DNA of 64,000 nt, taken from NCBI RefSeq assembly GCF_965363235.1, contig NC_134844.1, positions 96,806,664-96,870,663 of the forward strand. The letters run 5' to 3'. Made by a program: the position numbers and the translations under genes. Of this stretch, positions 54,011-64,000 are shown one piece after another. Numbering within the stretch: position 1 is the stretch's first letter; every line of letters starts with the position of its first letter. Source of the DNA: Mytilus galloprovincialis. Taxonomy: Eukaryota > Mollusca > Bivalvia > Mytilida > Mytilidae. The notes beneath the pieces are model-generated. The model was given only the letters and a program-made list of their open reading frames with translations. It was not told where the DNA came from and did not search any database.

Positions 54011-54769
54011 TTTCATTCCAAAACATATAGAACACAACGAATAGATTGTGTCATTCACGTGTTAAAACATTACACAAGACCGCCTCTGTTCAATTTAATT
54101 TTGATATAAATGAAAGAGGATTACGGGTCGTTATTTTCGTATCCTTTAATAGGTTAGGATATTTTTCTCTATATTTCTTTTATCTATCTTATAAAAACAA
54201 TACTCATTGTAATTATAATATTAACACAATTACATATATATGAAGGTGGTTTTGCTGTAGTTAAGACACCTTTAACTCAGTTTCCTGGTCTGAAGTAAAG
54301 ACCTAATTAAAATGATGCATTTCATATTTTATATCGTATTTTGATTGATATGTATTTTGAGAATTATATTGTTAATCATTAACCATCAGACGAAATATTA
54401 AGATATTTTGCCAGACAATTCCAAACCCTTGTTTTTATATGTAAGAAACAAGTAAAATTTCAAACTTCCCGTTTATAATGTTCTTCGGAGTTTGGTATTT
54501 TTGTTATTTTACTTTTAAATATACCATATGGAAAAAACATTAACTGTTATAAACATGATCAACTATATTAGGTGAAAAAAAAACGTGACCATATGAATAA
54601 TATTTAATACTAAAACTGACTTATCTTACTTATATCTGACATTTGATAAGCTTATTTATATACCATTTTATCACGACTATAAGTTTAAACCATTATGAAG
54701 ACCTTTTGTATGTAATATTATCATGACTGATTTATTAACTGCAATATTGGAATGTTTTTCGTTGTTTGC

Positions 54770-55210
54770 AGAATTTATACTCAAAATATCATGACGTTTT
54801 TATTGGTTTGCAGAATTTATAATTAAAACATCTTGACGTTTTTAGATGTTTGCAGAATTTTATTTTATGATTAAAATATCGTGATGCTTTTTGTTGTGTT
54901 GAGAATTGGATTTTATGATTAAAGTATCGTGAGGATTATACTTGATTGGAGAATTGGATTACATGATTAAAGTATCGTGAGGTTTTTAGTTGTTTTGTGA
55001 ATTTGATTTTATGATTAAAATATCGTAAAGTTTTTAGTTGTTAGGTGAATTGGATTTATGATTAAAATAGTATAAGGTTTTTAGTTGCTTGGAAAATTTA
55101 AGTTGATTGGAGAATTGGATTTTATTTTTAAATTATCGTTAGGTTTTTAATTGTGATTTTATAAAAAAAAGTATCGTAAGGTTTTTAGTTGTTTGGAGAA
55201 TTTTTGTTGG
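54770..55210. repeat. Degenerate AT-rich tandem repeat, ~50 bp, about 8-9 copies
   Basis: TTTGCAGAATTTATGATTAA-AATATCGTGA-GGTTTTTAGTTG recurs with many substitutions and small length changes. Confidence 0.8.
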
Positions 55211-55560
55211 TTGGTCTCCTTTTCGTTCTCATCAAATAAGAGGTAGCATTAGTTGACAGATGTTCAAATCCCACATATATTTTTACTTGTATTTTAAAGA
55301 GGTGAAAATCGAGGTACAAACAAAGTGAATCTCATGAACTCCAAAAGGATCAAGACCGGATGTTCTGATATGGTACGCGTCTCCTTTGTTGCATTTATCT
55401 CCATATCTCTTCATACAAATCAACACTCAATCAAAATGTAGGAATCGGGTTTAGGACATAATCGGTATATGTACAGCTGTACTTATTCTATTGACTATTC
55501 TTGTATATAAAAACCGCGATGATATGTCACTAGTACGTTGAGACACATCGCATTAGTAAA

Positions 55561-55947
55561 GATCTCTGACATGTCAACCATTTACACATCAGTAATGATC
55601 TCTGATATGTCAACCCTTTAAACATCAGTTATGATCTCTGATATGTCAACCCTTTAAACATCAGTTATGATCTCTGATATGTCAACCCTTTAAACATCAG
55701 TTATGATCTCTGATATGTCAACCCTTTAAACATCAGTTATGATCTCTGATATGTCAACCCTTTAAACATCAGTTATGATCTCTGATATGTCAACCCTTTA
55801 AACATCAGTTATGATCTCTGATATGTCAACCCTTTAAACATCAGTTATGATCTCTGATATGTCAACCCTTTAAACATCAGTTATGATCTCTGATATGTCA
55901 ACCCTTTAAACATTAGTAATGATCTCTGACCAGTCAACCCTTTAAAC
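55561..55947. repeat. 36-bp tandem array, 11 copies
   Basis: Unit GATCTCTGATATGTCAACCC-TTTAAACATCAGTTAT; starts every 36 bp from 55561 to 55921. Inner copies are identical while the first two and last two have changes, the usual sign of recent central homogenisation. Confidence 0.96.
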
Positions 55948-56454
55948 GTTTGGATTGGTTCTTTTATTCTTTTCTGTTTTACAGTTTGTTTTCGTTTGTT
56001 TTTTTGTAGTTTTTTTTACGATAATAATTTGTTTTATTCAATCATTTCCTGATATATAAATACCTAAGTAGCCCAGGTCACATACGTAGGCCACTGTATT
56101 TTTTAACAGCCTCACTTGACCAGGGAAACTATCAAATGAGTTTAAACTCCCATAGTTTTACATACATATTTTTAAATAACCAATACTATTGTTTTTACCT
56201 GATAAGCATCAATGTAAAACATAATTATTATCGTTTGTCCGTTTCACTGACTACCATAAGGAAAAGCATCGAGATTACAACACAATATTCCGTCAACGAC
56301 AAATTTCTAAGACGACAAACAAATAGAATTAAAAACCAATTATTCAGAGAACAATTGAAGGTCTTTCCACTAGTTGATATCTATTTTTATATTAAAATAA
56401 TATTAAAAATCAGTCTAAAATTTCAGTTCCTATGGCTTATCAATTTCAAGGTCA

Positions 56455-57060
56455 CAAACTGAGGATCTCAAATCTAAAGACCCTAGGTCTATATTATGTA
56501 TGGTTAATACGACATGTCGCATTCAACAATTTAGTCAAAATAATTTGTCGATATCTTACATGTCTTATAAGGTGAATGAAACTGAGTAAAAAACAAAATC
56601 AAAATTTAGAATATAACCTTGACCTTTGACCTTGACCTAATTTTTATCTTTTTAAACCAGGGATCTCAAATCAAAAGACCCTAGGTCTCTATCACTTATG
56701 GTTTACCAGTTAGAAATGCATATCACTTATATCATATACATATATATATCACTTTACGCATAATTTTAAATATAAAAGGGGCGAAAACTCCCATTTATTG
56801 TCTAACCATCTTTCAACCAAAAATTAAAAGTTACGACATGTCGAAACTAACAATTTAGTAAAAACGATATCTTATAAGGTTAATGAAAATGAGTGAAAAA
56901 AAGCCAAAATCAAAATTAAGAATATGACCTTCATCTAATTTTCATTTTTCTGGACCAAGGATATGAAATCAAAAGACCCTAGGTCTCTATCACTTATGGT
57001 TTACCAGTTAGAAATGCATATCACTTATATCATTTACAAAAGGGGGGACAACTCTCATAT
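56455..57060. repeat. Repeat H-related triplicated segment
   Basis: AAAAGACCCTAGGTCTCTAT with ACTTATGGTTTACCAGTTAG recurs at about 56473, 56676 and 56972, with intervening TTGACCTTTGACCTTGACCT and AAGGTTAATGAAAATGAGTG. ~200-300-bp segments appear duplicated. Confidence 0.75.
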
Positions 57061-57369
57061 GGAGTCTCCAGATACATGTAGCTTCGATTATAATTATTGA
57101 AATGATCCTGAGGATATAACGAGCATATTTGTCAATTAGATTTGTCGGTTTCTTATACGATTGCGACATATAAGTAATAACAAGAAAAACAGTGTTCGGG
57201 GAGACAACTCTTACATGGAAAAGATTTTTGTTACGCGGTGTCAGTTTCAAAAGCGTATAAACTGTTTTATCTATCTACAATTTATCTAAGCGACATCTTG
57301 TTTAACAAAAACAACAGCGAAGGAAAGAAAATTAGGTGGAAGAAAAAAAAATAATAATCAGCAGAAAAC

Positions 57370-57455
57370 CAATAGGTCTTTTCACGGAAAAGTGGAAAGA
57401 CCTTATAATCAGAACAAAACCTATAGGTCTTTCCATGGAAAGGTGGAAAGACCTA
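57370..57455. repeat. Two consecutive short hairpins
   Basis: GGTCTTTTCAC/GTGGAAAGACC (57374-57402) and GGTCTTTCCAT/GGTGGAAAGACC (57426-57453), same stem sequence, a 1-nt stem difference each. The same sequence opens repeat H at 42678. Confidence 0.75.
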
Positions 57456-58080
57456 TTTAACTCAAAAATAAGGTCAAAGGTAAAAGACATAGCTCACTCA
57501 GTGATCGAAATTGTATAAGACATCATTTTAAGCAGGCTAAGTTATTTAGCTTATTTTTGCAAATGTGTTATAAGTTGTTCAATGAGTATAACAATATTTT
57601 GATAAAGAAATCGTTGTATGTTTACATAGATAAATACATAAATATGCAAGTAATTCAATAATTGGGATTCGGAAACGAGAGCATTGCTCTTATGTAAATG
57701 TTTTATTAATTTGTGTTCTAGTTATCTTTAATGTTAGAATTGTGTGCTTTTCCTCTACTAGAATTAATTTGTGATATGTTATGTGCATTGTGTTAATCAA
57801 AAATAAAATGAGGTCTCAAAAAAAACTATATATACTCCAGCTGGGCTATTTGAGCAGTCAAATTGCATTGACCGTATATTCATATGTGATATACAGTCAC
57901 TGACCGTATATCACCTTGTTTTTGACGTTGACAATGTGTTTCCGTAGAGGTTTTTTTATGACGTCAATAAAACACACAGGTTCGCGGAAATTTTACGCCT
58001 GCCTCTCAAAATTAGGAAAAATAATGGTTTTTACACTAAATACTTCATTTAGAACAGTTATAAGAGTTGCAGAATATAAA

Positions 58081-58225
58081 GAATAACCATACATTGTCTC
58101 GAAATATCAATGTTATTTGTACTCGGCTCGAAACAGGTAGACATGCTCGGCACAGCCTGGCTTTTTACTTGTTTCTAAGCCTTGTACAAATAACATTGAT
58201 ATTTCGAGACAATGTGTGGTTATTC
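58081..58225. repeat. 42-bp inverted repeat with 61-bp loop
   Basis: Arms 58081-58122 and 58184-58225 are complementary at 41 of 42 positions (GAATAACCATACATTGTCTC pairs with GAGACAATGTGTGGTTATTC). GAAACAGGT/ACTTGTTTC in the loop can extend pairing. A frame of 150 codons runs across it but is not supported as a gene. Confidence 0.92.
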
Positions 58226-59000
58226 TATATTTATCCGCATCCCGTTTTCAGTCACTGTCATGAACTTAATCTGTATTGTCGATTTTATAAATTAATGTTT
58301 TGCGTTTTTTTGAGGATTGGGTTGAATAGCCCATCTTTGATTGTTTCTTTTAAAAATATTTCACGACTATGTATTCCCCTCTATTTATATATTTTTCGTC
58401 AGGTTGTGGTCTATTCGACACATACCCCATATTTCCTTTTTACTGACAAAGATGTATATAAAGGTCACCCTCGGTACTGCTCATCGTTTCGAATCACCTG
58501 CCTGTTTACCCTGCTATGATATAAAAATAATAAAATTTGATATGATTGTTGTATTTGTGTTACTAATGGAACCAGCCATTCTGACTCTTTAATGTAACCC
58601 ATAATTTTATCTCTCACAAGATTTACAGAAAAAGAGAAGGGGCGTGTAAACTGGATGTAAATACATTTGATAAAAAAGCGAAGCTCTTCCGTCAATATCA
58701 TATTCAACGAGGGACAAACATATATAAAACATAACTAAAAGATGTTCCGAATACTTTCCCATATAACAGTTATCTCCCCAAACACTGTTTTTCTTGTTAT
58801 CTCTAAGGCTTCACAACCGTATTAGAAACCGACAAATTTATTTTTCCAAATTGCTCGTTATATCCTCAGGTTGTTCTGTTTTATTTTGACCGAAGCCGTA
58901 TATAGATTCCAGCCGGGAAGCCACGGATCGAATCGATCAATCAGATCATTGGATGTCAAAATTCGCGGGCTAAGTGGAGATAATCGGGCATTTTCTTATA
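58226..59000. other. Flank left of LTR element
   Basis: No gene supported. 58870-59000 is less AT-rich (GCCGGGAAGCCACGGATCG, TCGCGGGCTAAGTGGAGAT) and is the preinsertion site of the LTR element. Confidence 0.4.
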
Positions 59001-59005
59001 GGTGG
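59001..59005. other. Target-site duplication, left (GGTGG)
   Basis: GGTGG directly before the left LTR is repeated directly after the right LTR at 61586-61590, as expected for a 5-bp BEL/Pao-type target duplication. Confidence 0.8.
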
Positions 59006-59645
59006 TGTACGAATCACATAAAGTTTAACTTAGGGCGAAGAAATGAGTATGCGAGTTAAGTTGCACCATGTATCTATCTTTTATTCTTTTATAAAAATCA
59101 TATGGTCGCTAATAATCGATTCTCTACAAATAAAGAATAATTTCACATAAGTAAAAGTACACAAATTATAATAAGATACATGTTTAAGTATTCACATTAA
59201 ACTAAACAAACAATAAAAACCATTTCATTCATGTATCATAAGTTCTCTCGTAAGTTAAATTACGTTTAAAATAATAATTAAAAGTTACGCATATTTCTAA
59301 TAAATAGTATACAATGTTTTCTCTCTTTAAATAAGTTTCGATGTAATAAAAAGATAGTATACATAAAAAGTTTCTTACCAACTATAATCTGTCTAATAAA
59401 AAACAATGTGCATCCGTATGTAATCAAATAAAGTCTAGACGACGAAGCGCACGTCAAAGGCGAAACGTCACAAAACAGAAACGGGAAAATGTGTTGTTCA
59501 AAAGAGCGCAACGTTACATTAGCGCTTTCATAAATAAATAGTAAAAACTGAGTTTCGTATTCTTACAAAAATAAATGAATACGTTAGTTAAACAATTAAT
59601 TAATAATAAACTTATATTTCAAATTTGAATATTTCAAATCTTACA
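59006..59645 (-). repeat. 3' LTR of BEL/Pao element
   Basis: Read on the minus strand it begins TGTAAGATTTG and ends GATTCGTACA. It matches 60948-61585 at all but one position of 638 (A at 59396 versus T at 61336) and has two extra terminal bases that the other copy lacks. Confidence 0.93.
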
Positions 59646-59653
59646 CTCCCCAC
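59646..59653 (-). other. Polypurine tract
   Basis: GTGGGGAG on the minus strand immediately upstream of the 3' LTR, the expected position of the plus-strand primer. Confidence 0.7.
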
Positions 59654-59727
59654 AATGAAATTACCAAATAATTTCTTAATACAGTTTGAAAAATGTAATA
59701 CAATTTTGTCACCAATAAAAAATAGTT

Positions 59728-60957
59728 CTATTTAGAACACTCGAGTAAGCATAGTTTATTTATAGGTCTCAAAATATGTGACTGACTAGTTTTGACCACG
59801 CAGCTACGGATGTGACCATCACGGCTCCTTGTGACCTCGACTATTCTACCTAAAGGCCATTGTCCTCTCTGTATACGTTCATCAGCAACTAAAACAATAT
59901 CGTCTATTTCAACATCTCGTTCTTCCCTCTGCCATTTTCTTCTTTGCTGTAGGGTTGGTAAGTATTCCCTCAACCAACGTTTCCAGAATTCATTCGCTAG
60001 GTGTTGTATTTGTTTCCACCAACGTTTTGCATATATATCCTTTTTGTCAAACACACCTTGTGGTGTTGACGTGTTGCTCTTCATCAATAATAGCATATTT
60101 GGCGTTAAAACTGGTAAATCACGACAATCGTCACTTATTGCTGTTATCGGTCTATCATTCATAATACGCTCAGTTTCGGCCATAAATGTCAGTAATTGTT
60201 CATCGCTAAGTAGTTGTTGATTGATCAGTGCTTTAAAAATGTTCCTTGTTGAACGAATCATTCGTTCCCATGCACCACCGCGGTGACTTGCATATGGTGG
60301 ATTAAATGTCCAAATAATGTCCTTGTGTAGCATATAATTTGATATAGTTGCTTTATTCCATTGTTCAATGTTTTTTCGAAGTTCGATTTCACCGCCAACG
60401 AAATTTGTTCCATTATCACTGTAGACCTTTTCGGGAATGCCTCGTCTACTTGTAAAGCGTTGAAAGGCTGAAATAAAAGAATCCGTATTTAAACTGTGGG
60501 CTATTTCTATATGAACCGCTCTTGTTGTAAGGCACGTAAAGAGGCATCCATATCTCTTAACAACTGACCGTCCAAGTTTAACGTTTAATGGACCAAAGTA
60601 GTCAACTCCGACAAAGGTAAAAGGAGGTTTGTCTGCAGTCATCTGTTCCTCGAGTAGGGGTGCCATCTGCTGTTTACAAAACGGGCCATGTTGTCGTTTG
60701 CATGGTACGCAACGATCGATAACTGTCTTCACAGCACTGGATCCTTTCAATATCCAATATTTTTCACGAGAAGCTGCAAGCACCTGTTGTTTTCCCACGT
60801 GTCCCGTGGTTTCGTGATAATAACGGATGATAAGCGTAGTCACGTGATGTTTGTTTGGCAGTATTACGGGACAAGTGCTTAAGTCATAATTTAGGCGCCC
60901 TTTTGATCGGATAAGTTCATTAACCAAAACAGGATTGAGAGAAGCAATACGAATCAC
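59728..60957 (-). CDS. BEL/Pao retrotransposon integrase fragment (pol 3' end)
   Basis: 409 codons plus stop; the frame starts inside the LTR at a GTG, so it has no true start. Visible domains: HHCC zinc-binding region (H48, H53, C83, C86), integrase core with D119 (FVGVDYFGPL), D181 (VYSDNGTNFVGG) and E231 (SHRGGAWERMIRS), and a C-terminal DUF5641-like region (FWKRWLREYLPTLQQRRKW, then RPINKL). LTTRAVHIEIAHSLNTDSF is typical of BEL/Pao. Gag, protease, reverse transcriptase and RNase H are absent: the frame joins the 5' LTR directly where the end of the RNase H/connection region would be. All visible catalytic residues are kept, so the loss is recent. Expression would need a cryptic start. 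Confidence 0.93.
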   Translation of the reverse strand: MIRIASLNPVLVNELIRSKGRLNYDLSTCPVILPNKHHVTTLIIRYYHETTGHVGKQQVLAASREKYWILKGSSAVKTVIDRCVPCKRQHGPFCKQQMAPLLEEQMTADKPPFTFVGVDYFGPLNVKLGRSVVKRYGCLFTCLTTRAVHIEIAHSLNTDSFISAFQRFTSRRGIPEKVYSDNGTNFVGGEIELRKNIEQWNKATISNYMLHKDIIWTFNPPYASHRGGAWERMIRSTRNIFKALINQQLLSDEQLLTFMAETERIMNDRPITAISDDCRDLPVLTPNMLLLMKSNTSTPQGVFDKKDIYAKRWWKQIQHLANEFWKRWLREYLPTLQQRRKWQREERDVEIDDIVLVADERIQRGQWPLGRIVEVTRSRDGHIRSCVVKTSQSHILRPINKLCLLECSK

Positions 60958-61585
60958 ATAAAGTTTAACTTAGGGCGAAGAAATGAGTATGCGAGTTAAG
61001 TTGCACCATGTATCTATCTTTTATTCTTTTATAAAAATCATATGGTCGCTAATAATCGATTCTCTACAAATAAAGAATAATTTCACATAAGTAAAAGTAC
61101 ACAAATTATAATAAGATACATGTTTAAGTATTCACATTAAACTAAACAAACAATAAAAACCATTTCATTCATGTATCATAAGTTCTCTCGTAAGTTAAAT
61201 TACGTTTAAAATAATAATTAAAAGTTACGCATATTTCTAATAAATAGTATACAATGTTTTCTCTCTTTAAATAAGTTTCGATGTAATAAAAAGATAGTAT
61301 ACATAAAAAGTTTCTTACCAACTATAATCTGTCTTATAAAAAACAATGTGCATCCGTATGTAATCAAATAAAGTCTAGACGACGAAGCGCACGTCAAAGG
61401 CGAAACGTCACAAAACAGAAACGGGAAAATGTGTTGTTCAAAAGAGCGCAACGTTACATTAGCGCTTTCATAAATAAATAGTAAAAACTGAGTTTCGTAT
61501 TCTTACAAAAATAAATGAATACGTTAGTTAAACAATTAATTAATAATAAACTTATATTTCAAATTTGAATATTTCAAATCTTACA
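60948..61585 (-). repeat. 5' LTR of BEL/Pao element, missing its last two bases
   Basis: Identical to the 3' LTR except for one base, but on the minus strand it ends GATTCGTA and runs straight into coding sequence. The terminal CA and the primer-binding site are gone, so the deletion starts exactly at the LTR edge. Confidence 0.93.
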
Positions 61586-61590
61586 GGTGG
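61586..61590. other. Target-site duplication, right (GGTGG)
   Basis: Matches 59001-59005. Confidence 0.8.
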
Positions 61591-62451
61591 CGCTGTATCG
61601 AAAACAAAACAAATCTCTCGCTAGCGGCAACAGTCGGTAATACGATGATAACACGTTACTACCTTGTCATCGTGCCTGTTTGTACGTGTTTTTTTTTTAA
61701 AGATAAATGGCACAGAAACCTGACTGCACAGCTGAAATGTTATTTGTTTTGGAAAATATTAAAATTCAAGTCGTTTTCTCGAGTCAATTTTCCTTTGACT
61801 TCTGTGTCTAAATTTATGGCGGGTAAAAACCCAACCTAAATTTAACTGGCACACTTGCATCCCCCTAAACCAATCAAATGGTAGATGCTAAAAATAAATC
61901 AATTATATATAAATGCATCAGGGAAACCTCAAAACTACCCAGCATTCATCCCCAGCTTCCGCAATTTCACCTTCAGAAAGCAGTTTCAAGATTACAGATA
62001 TTTTCCGTTATTGCACCCGTTTTGAACCATTTACAACACTGTTTTATAGATTTCCTTACAGATACAGTTCACTTAAAGATAAATATATAATATATTATTA
62101 TTTTTAGATGTTTTAAGACAACAAAAAACATTCCCATACCCATTTATTAGCGAGGTTACCCCACAAACCCGAGGCTGAGGGGACGAACTTGTTAAAAAGT
62201 TAATTTGAATTTTCAGTATTTCAGACCAGCTCCTCACTCATATTTTTTCAATTCAGGGATTTGCTCCTTTTAAACACATGAACGCACGATGTACAGATTA
62301 TCTGATGTATTTTTGACTTTCTATATTACTAGAGTGGCACAGGTTCTGCTGACTAATGATCCTATTTACAGTTAGGAATACTTTTTATTTGTCCATCTGG
62401 TTTTTTTTGTTGCATTTATGTTTTGATGACTATCTTCATTTACCCATAACC
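61591..62451. other. Spacer before the Cys-rich ORF
   Basis: No gene. A short palindromic stretch (ACGATGATAACACG near 61642 with TTGTCATCGTG at 61664) and a repeat-like GC-rich fragment (TAGCGAGGTTACCCCACAAA, 62149-62190) are present. Confidence 0.4.
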
Positions 62452-64000
62452 ATGTCTGGGCGTGGCAGTTGTAGTAAACTGCACCCAGAGAGAAGACCAG
62501 GACCATGTGCCTATTGTAATAATGATCATATATCAAATAGATATATTCATTTAATTCAGAAAGCGAGTGACTTGCCAGATTTTACTCATTTTGTTTCTTC
62601 AAGTTATAAACTTTCTGATTTAGACTGCATATGCAGAAAATGTGAGGGTAAGTTGAAAAAAGCTTTTTCCAGAGAACAGAATGATTCCCACACTGAACTA
62701 GCTGAGGTTTCCCCATTTAAAAAATTATGTACTGAGACTGATAAGTGTTTTTTATCCAATTTTGCAGATGCTGAAGGGTGTTCTAGTTCAGATATTCACC
62801 ATTATACTGAAATCAATGTTCCAGTTTTTGAGAAAGCTTTTTCAGTTTCTATCCAAACAGAGTTTCCAGAATACAGTACCAGTGATACCTTTTTTTCTCA
62901 TCTTTGTCATTCCCATTATAAAAAATTGAACAAATGTATTAACCTAACTGTTGTACAATGTATAGTATGTGACAAATTTTCTGGAAAGAACACTGGTTCA
63001 TTTAAAACTGTCAGTGAGGATAAACGGGAGCTATTTACTCGTTACTTTAACTTTGATATGCATCTGGAAAATTTAATTTGTTGTCCTTATTGTTACAATA
63101 ATTTTAATTTCTTTTCTAGATCAGATGCTGCAGAGGACCAGTTGTCCAAAACGACTGAATACTTATACAGTTGTTTGGAAAATTTTACAATTATAGACAC
63201 TGAAAAGGTTACAACAGAAAATATAGATTTATTTTCTTTCAGGTCTGTCCTAGAATTTGTAATAAATTCCTTTGTAGAAGAAAAAGCCTTGCTTTTACCA
63301 AATTTATTTGAACAGTTCAAATGTATTTTACATAAAAATGCAAACAAATTAGGCTTATGTGTTGAGCAGAAGGTTTTTCATCGTCCACAGTGGTTATTTA
63401 CCATGTTGAAGTCGTGCCTAGGTAGAGCCCTATCATATTATGTACCAAAAAAGAAAAATTTAGGGAGAATGATTTACCGGAATGGTACTGATATATTTGG
63501 ATGTTTACACGCACTTGTTGTTGAAAATTGTAAATGCATTGAAGATAATAAAAGATTAAAAAAAGAAAGCATTATCCAAGCAAAAAAATTGGCTTCTACT
63601 GTATCAGAGGAAAATAGAAAAAACAAACAAGAGCAAAGTCTAGAAGATGCTGTAAAAATCTTAAAAAAATATGTTAAAATATATGTTTCAGATAAAATCA
63701 AGATGGACGGACTTCCTGACATAGACAATTTTAATTGTAAAGATGAAATCTTGAAAATCCCCCCTATATTATGGAATTTTATTTTTAGAATTTGTTCTAC
63801 AGATAATGAAGAGAAAGTACTGAAGAAGTCACAGTTTAATTGGAATTTGCATTATTCTGAACCTCTTTTTAATTTTTTCAGAATGATGCCACGTTTGTAC
63901 ATTTTGAATTGTATTTTTCATTTACAGAATTCTCAGTGCGTGCAACCTTTGCATTTATTATGTACAGACATAGCTGATAAGTTCATCAAGTACATTTCTT
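62452..64000 (+). CDS. Large Cys-rich protein, incomplete at window edge (probable mobile-element protein)
   Basis: ATG 62452 (A at -3) opens a frame with no stop through the last base, at least 516 codons without an intron; an in-frame ATG at 62356 would add 32 hydrophobic residues and is less likely, and a stop at 62350 closes the frame upstream. Two similar zinc-binding modules are visible: C19-x2-C22, 38 residues, C61-x2-C64, and C170-x2-C173, 37 residues, C211-x2-C214. Later parts are helical and Lys-rich, with PPILWNFIFRIC near residue 435 and a segment ending PLHLLCTDIADKF. I recall this C-terminal pattern in large, multicopy, uncharacterised proteins of cnidarians and molluscs that look transposon-borne, but cannot name a family. 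No catalytic triad is visible in the part available. Confidence 0.7.
   Translation, partial: MSGRGSCSKLHPERRPGPCAYCNNDHISNRYIHLIQKASDLPDFTHFVSSSYKLSDLDCICRKCEGKLKKAFSREQNDSHTELAEVSPFKKLCTETDKCFLSNFADAEGCSSSDIHHYTEINVPVFEKAFSVSIQTEFPEYSTSDTFFSHLCHSHYKKLNKCINLTVVQCIVCDKFSGKNTGSFKTVSEDKRELFTRYFNFDMHLENLICCPYCYNNFNFFSRSDAAEDQLSKTTEYLYSCLENFTIIDTEKVTTENIDLFSFRSVLEFVINSFVEEKALLLPNLFEQFKCILHKNANKLGLCVEQKVFHRPQWLFTMLKSCLGRALSYYVPKKKNLGRMIYRNGTDIFGCLHALVVENCKCIEDNKRLKKESIIQAKKLASTVSEENRKNKQEQSLEDAVKILKKYVKIYVSDKIKMDGLPDIDNFNCKDEILKIPPILWNFIFRICSTDNEEKVLKKSQFNWNLHYSEPLFNFFRMMPRLYILNCIFHLQNSQCVQPLHLLCTDIADKFIKYIS

Larger units (their letters stand above)
42448..58080. other. Repeat-rich, gene-poor block
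   Basis: Apart from the elements listed separately I see no gene. The stretches 44011-44689, 44851-45426, 45601-46732, 47721-48230, 48499-50164, 51571-52334, 52617-53264, 54011-54769, 55948-56454 and 57456-58080 are AT-rich with only short frames and no recognisable motif or consistent splice framework. Confidence 0.4.
59001..61590 (-). mobile_element. Internally deleted BEL/Pao LTR retrotransposon
   Basis: Whole element with target duplications: TSD, 3' LTR, polypurine tract, integrase fragment, 5' LTR, TSD, on the minus strand. About 2.6 kb against the usual 6-8 kb for the group. Near-identical LTRs mean a young insertion; loss of the primer-binding site means this copy cannot reverse-transcribe by itself. 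Confidence 0.92.

Noticed and set aside
53842..54243. Overlapping plus-strand frames of 62-69 codons
   Set aside because: They fall in and after a decayed retroelement 3' end, differ in frame, and have no motif.
58067..58519. 150-codon plus-strand frame
   Set aside because: It crosses the 42-bp hairpin, has no recognisable domain, and its composition fits AT-rich noncoding DNA.
59278..59511. 77-codon minus-strand frame, also at 61218-61451
   Set aside because: Both lie within the LTRs and are identical only because the LTRs are; no conserved domain.
1..64000. tRNA or rRNA genes
   Set aside because: No cloverleaf with A and B boxes and no rRNA core sequence was seen; the only B-box-like motif belongs to repeat C.

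Overview
The window looks like nuclear DNA of a bivalve mollusc, most likely a marine mussel (Mytilus type). It is strongly AT-rich, genes are split by long introns, and much of the rest is dispersed repeats of kinds I associate with mussel genomes. The host call rests on recognition of these repeats and gene families, not on a database search.

Layout. (1) 0.25-3.55 kb: four tightly packed same-strand intronless reading frames, one of them a member of the 'F54H12.2-like' family. The packing (2-nt gap, 4-nt ATGA overlap) is virus- or transposon-like, and this is the best candidate here for a poorly described system. Local duplications and an imperfect inverted repeat lie downstream (4.0-4.5 kb). 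(2) 4.5-9.2 kb: dispersed repeats and unassignable AT-rich DNA. (3) 9.24-13.21 kb: a 4-kb minisatellite with a ~20-bp core that is open in all three minus-strand frames, passing into a section with poly-A blocks and a 381-bp higher-order period. (4) 16.47-22.44 kb and 29.62-37.66 kb: two tandemly duplicated, secreted, LDL-receptor class B (YWTD) beta-propeller genes assembled here exon by exon. The second gives a complete 6-exon, 299-residue reading frame; the first matches its first five exons, and its 3' end is uncertain. (5) 37.7-58.1 kb: no confident gene. It holds many repeats, including tandem arrays (55, 60, 35, 90, 247, ~52 and 36 bp units), truncated tails of an RT-encoding retroelement, SINE-like copies, and hairpins. 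(6) 59.0-61.6 kb: a young, internally deleted BEL/Pao LTR retrotransposon on the minus strand, with 638-bp LTRs differing at one position, a 5-bp target duplication and an integrase-only ORF. (7) 62.45-64.0 kb: a long Cys-rich reading frame that runs off the window and is probably a mobile-element protein.

Functionally, the only clear host genes are the two YWTD propeller paralogues; most other coding capacity belongs to mobile or virus-like DNA. Several tandem arrays are visibly seeded from pieces of dispersed repeats or of an exon.
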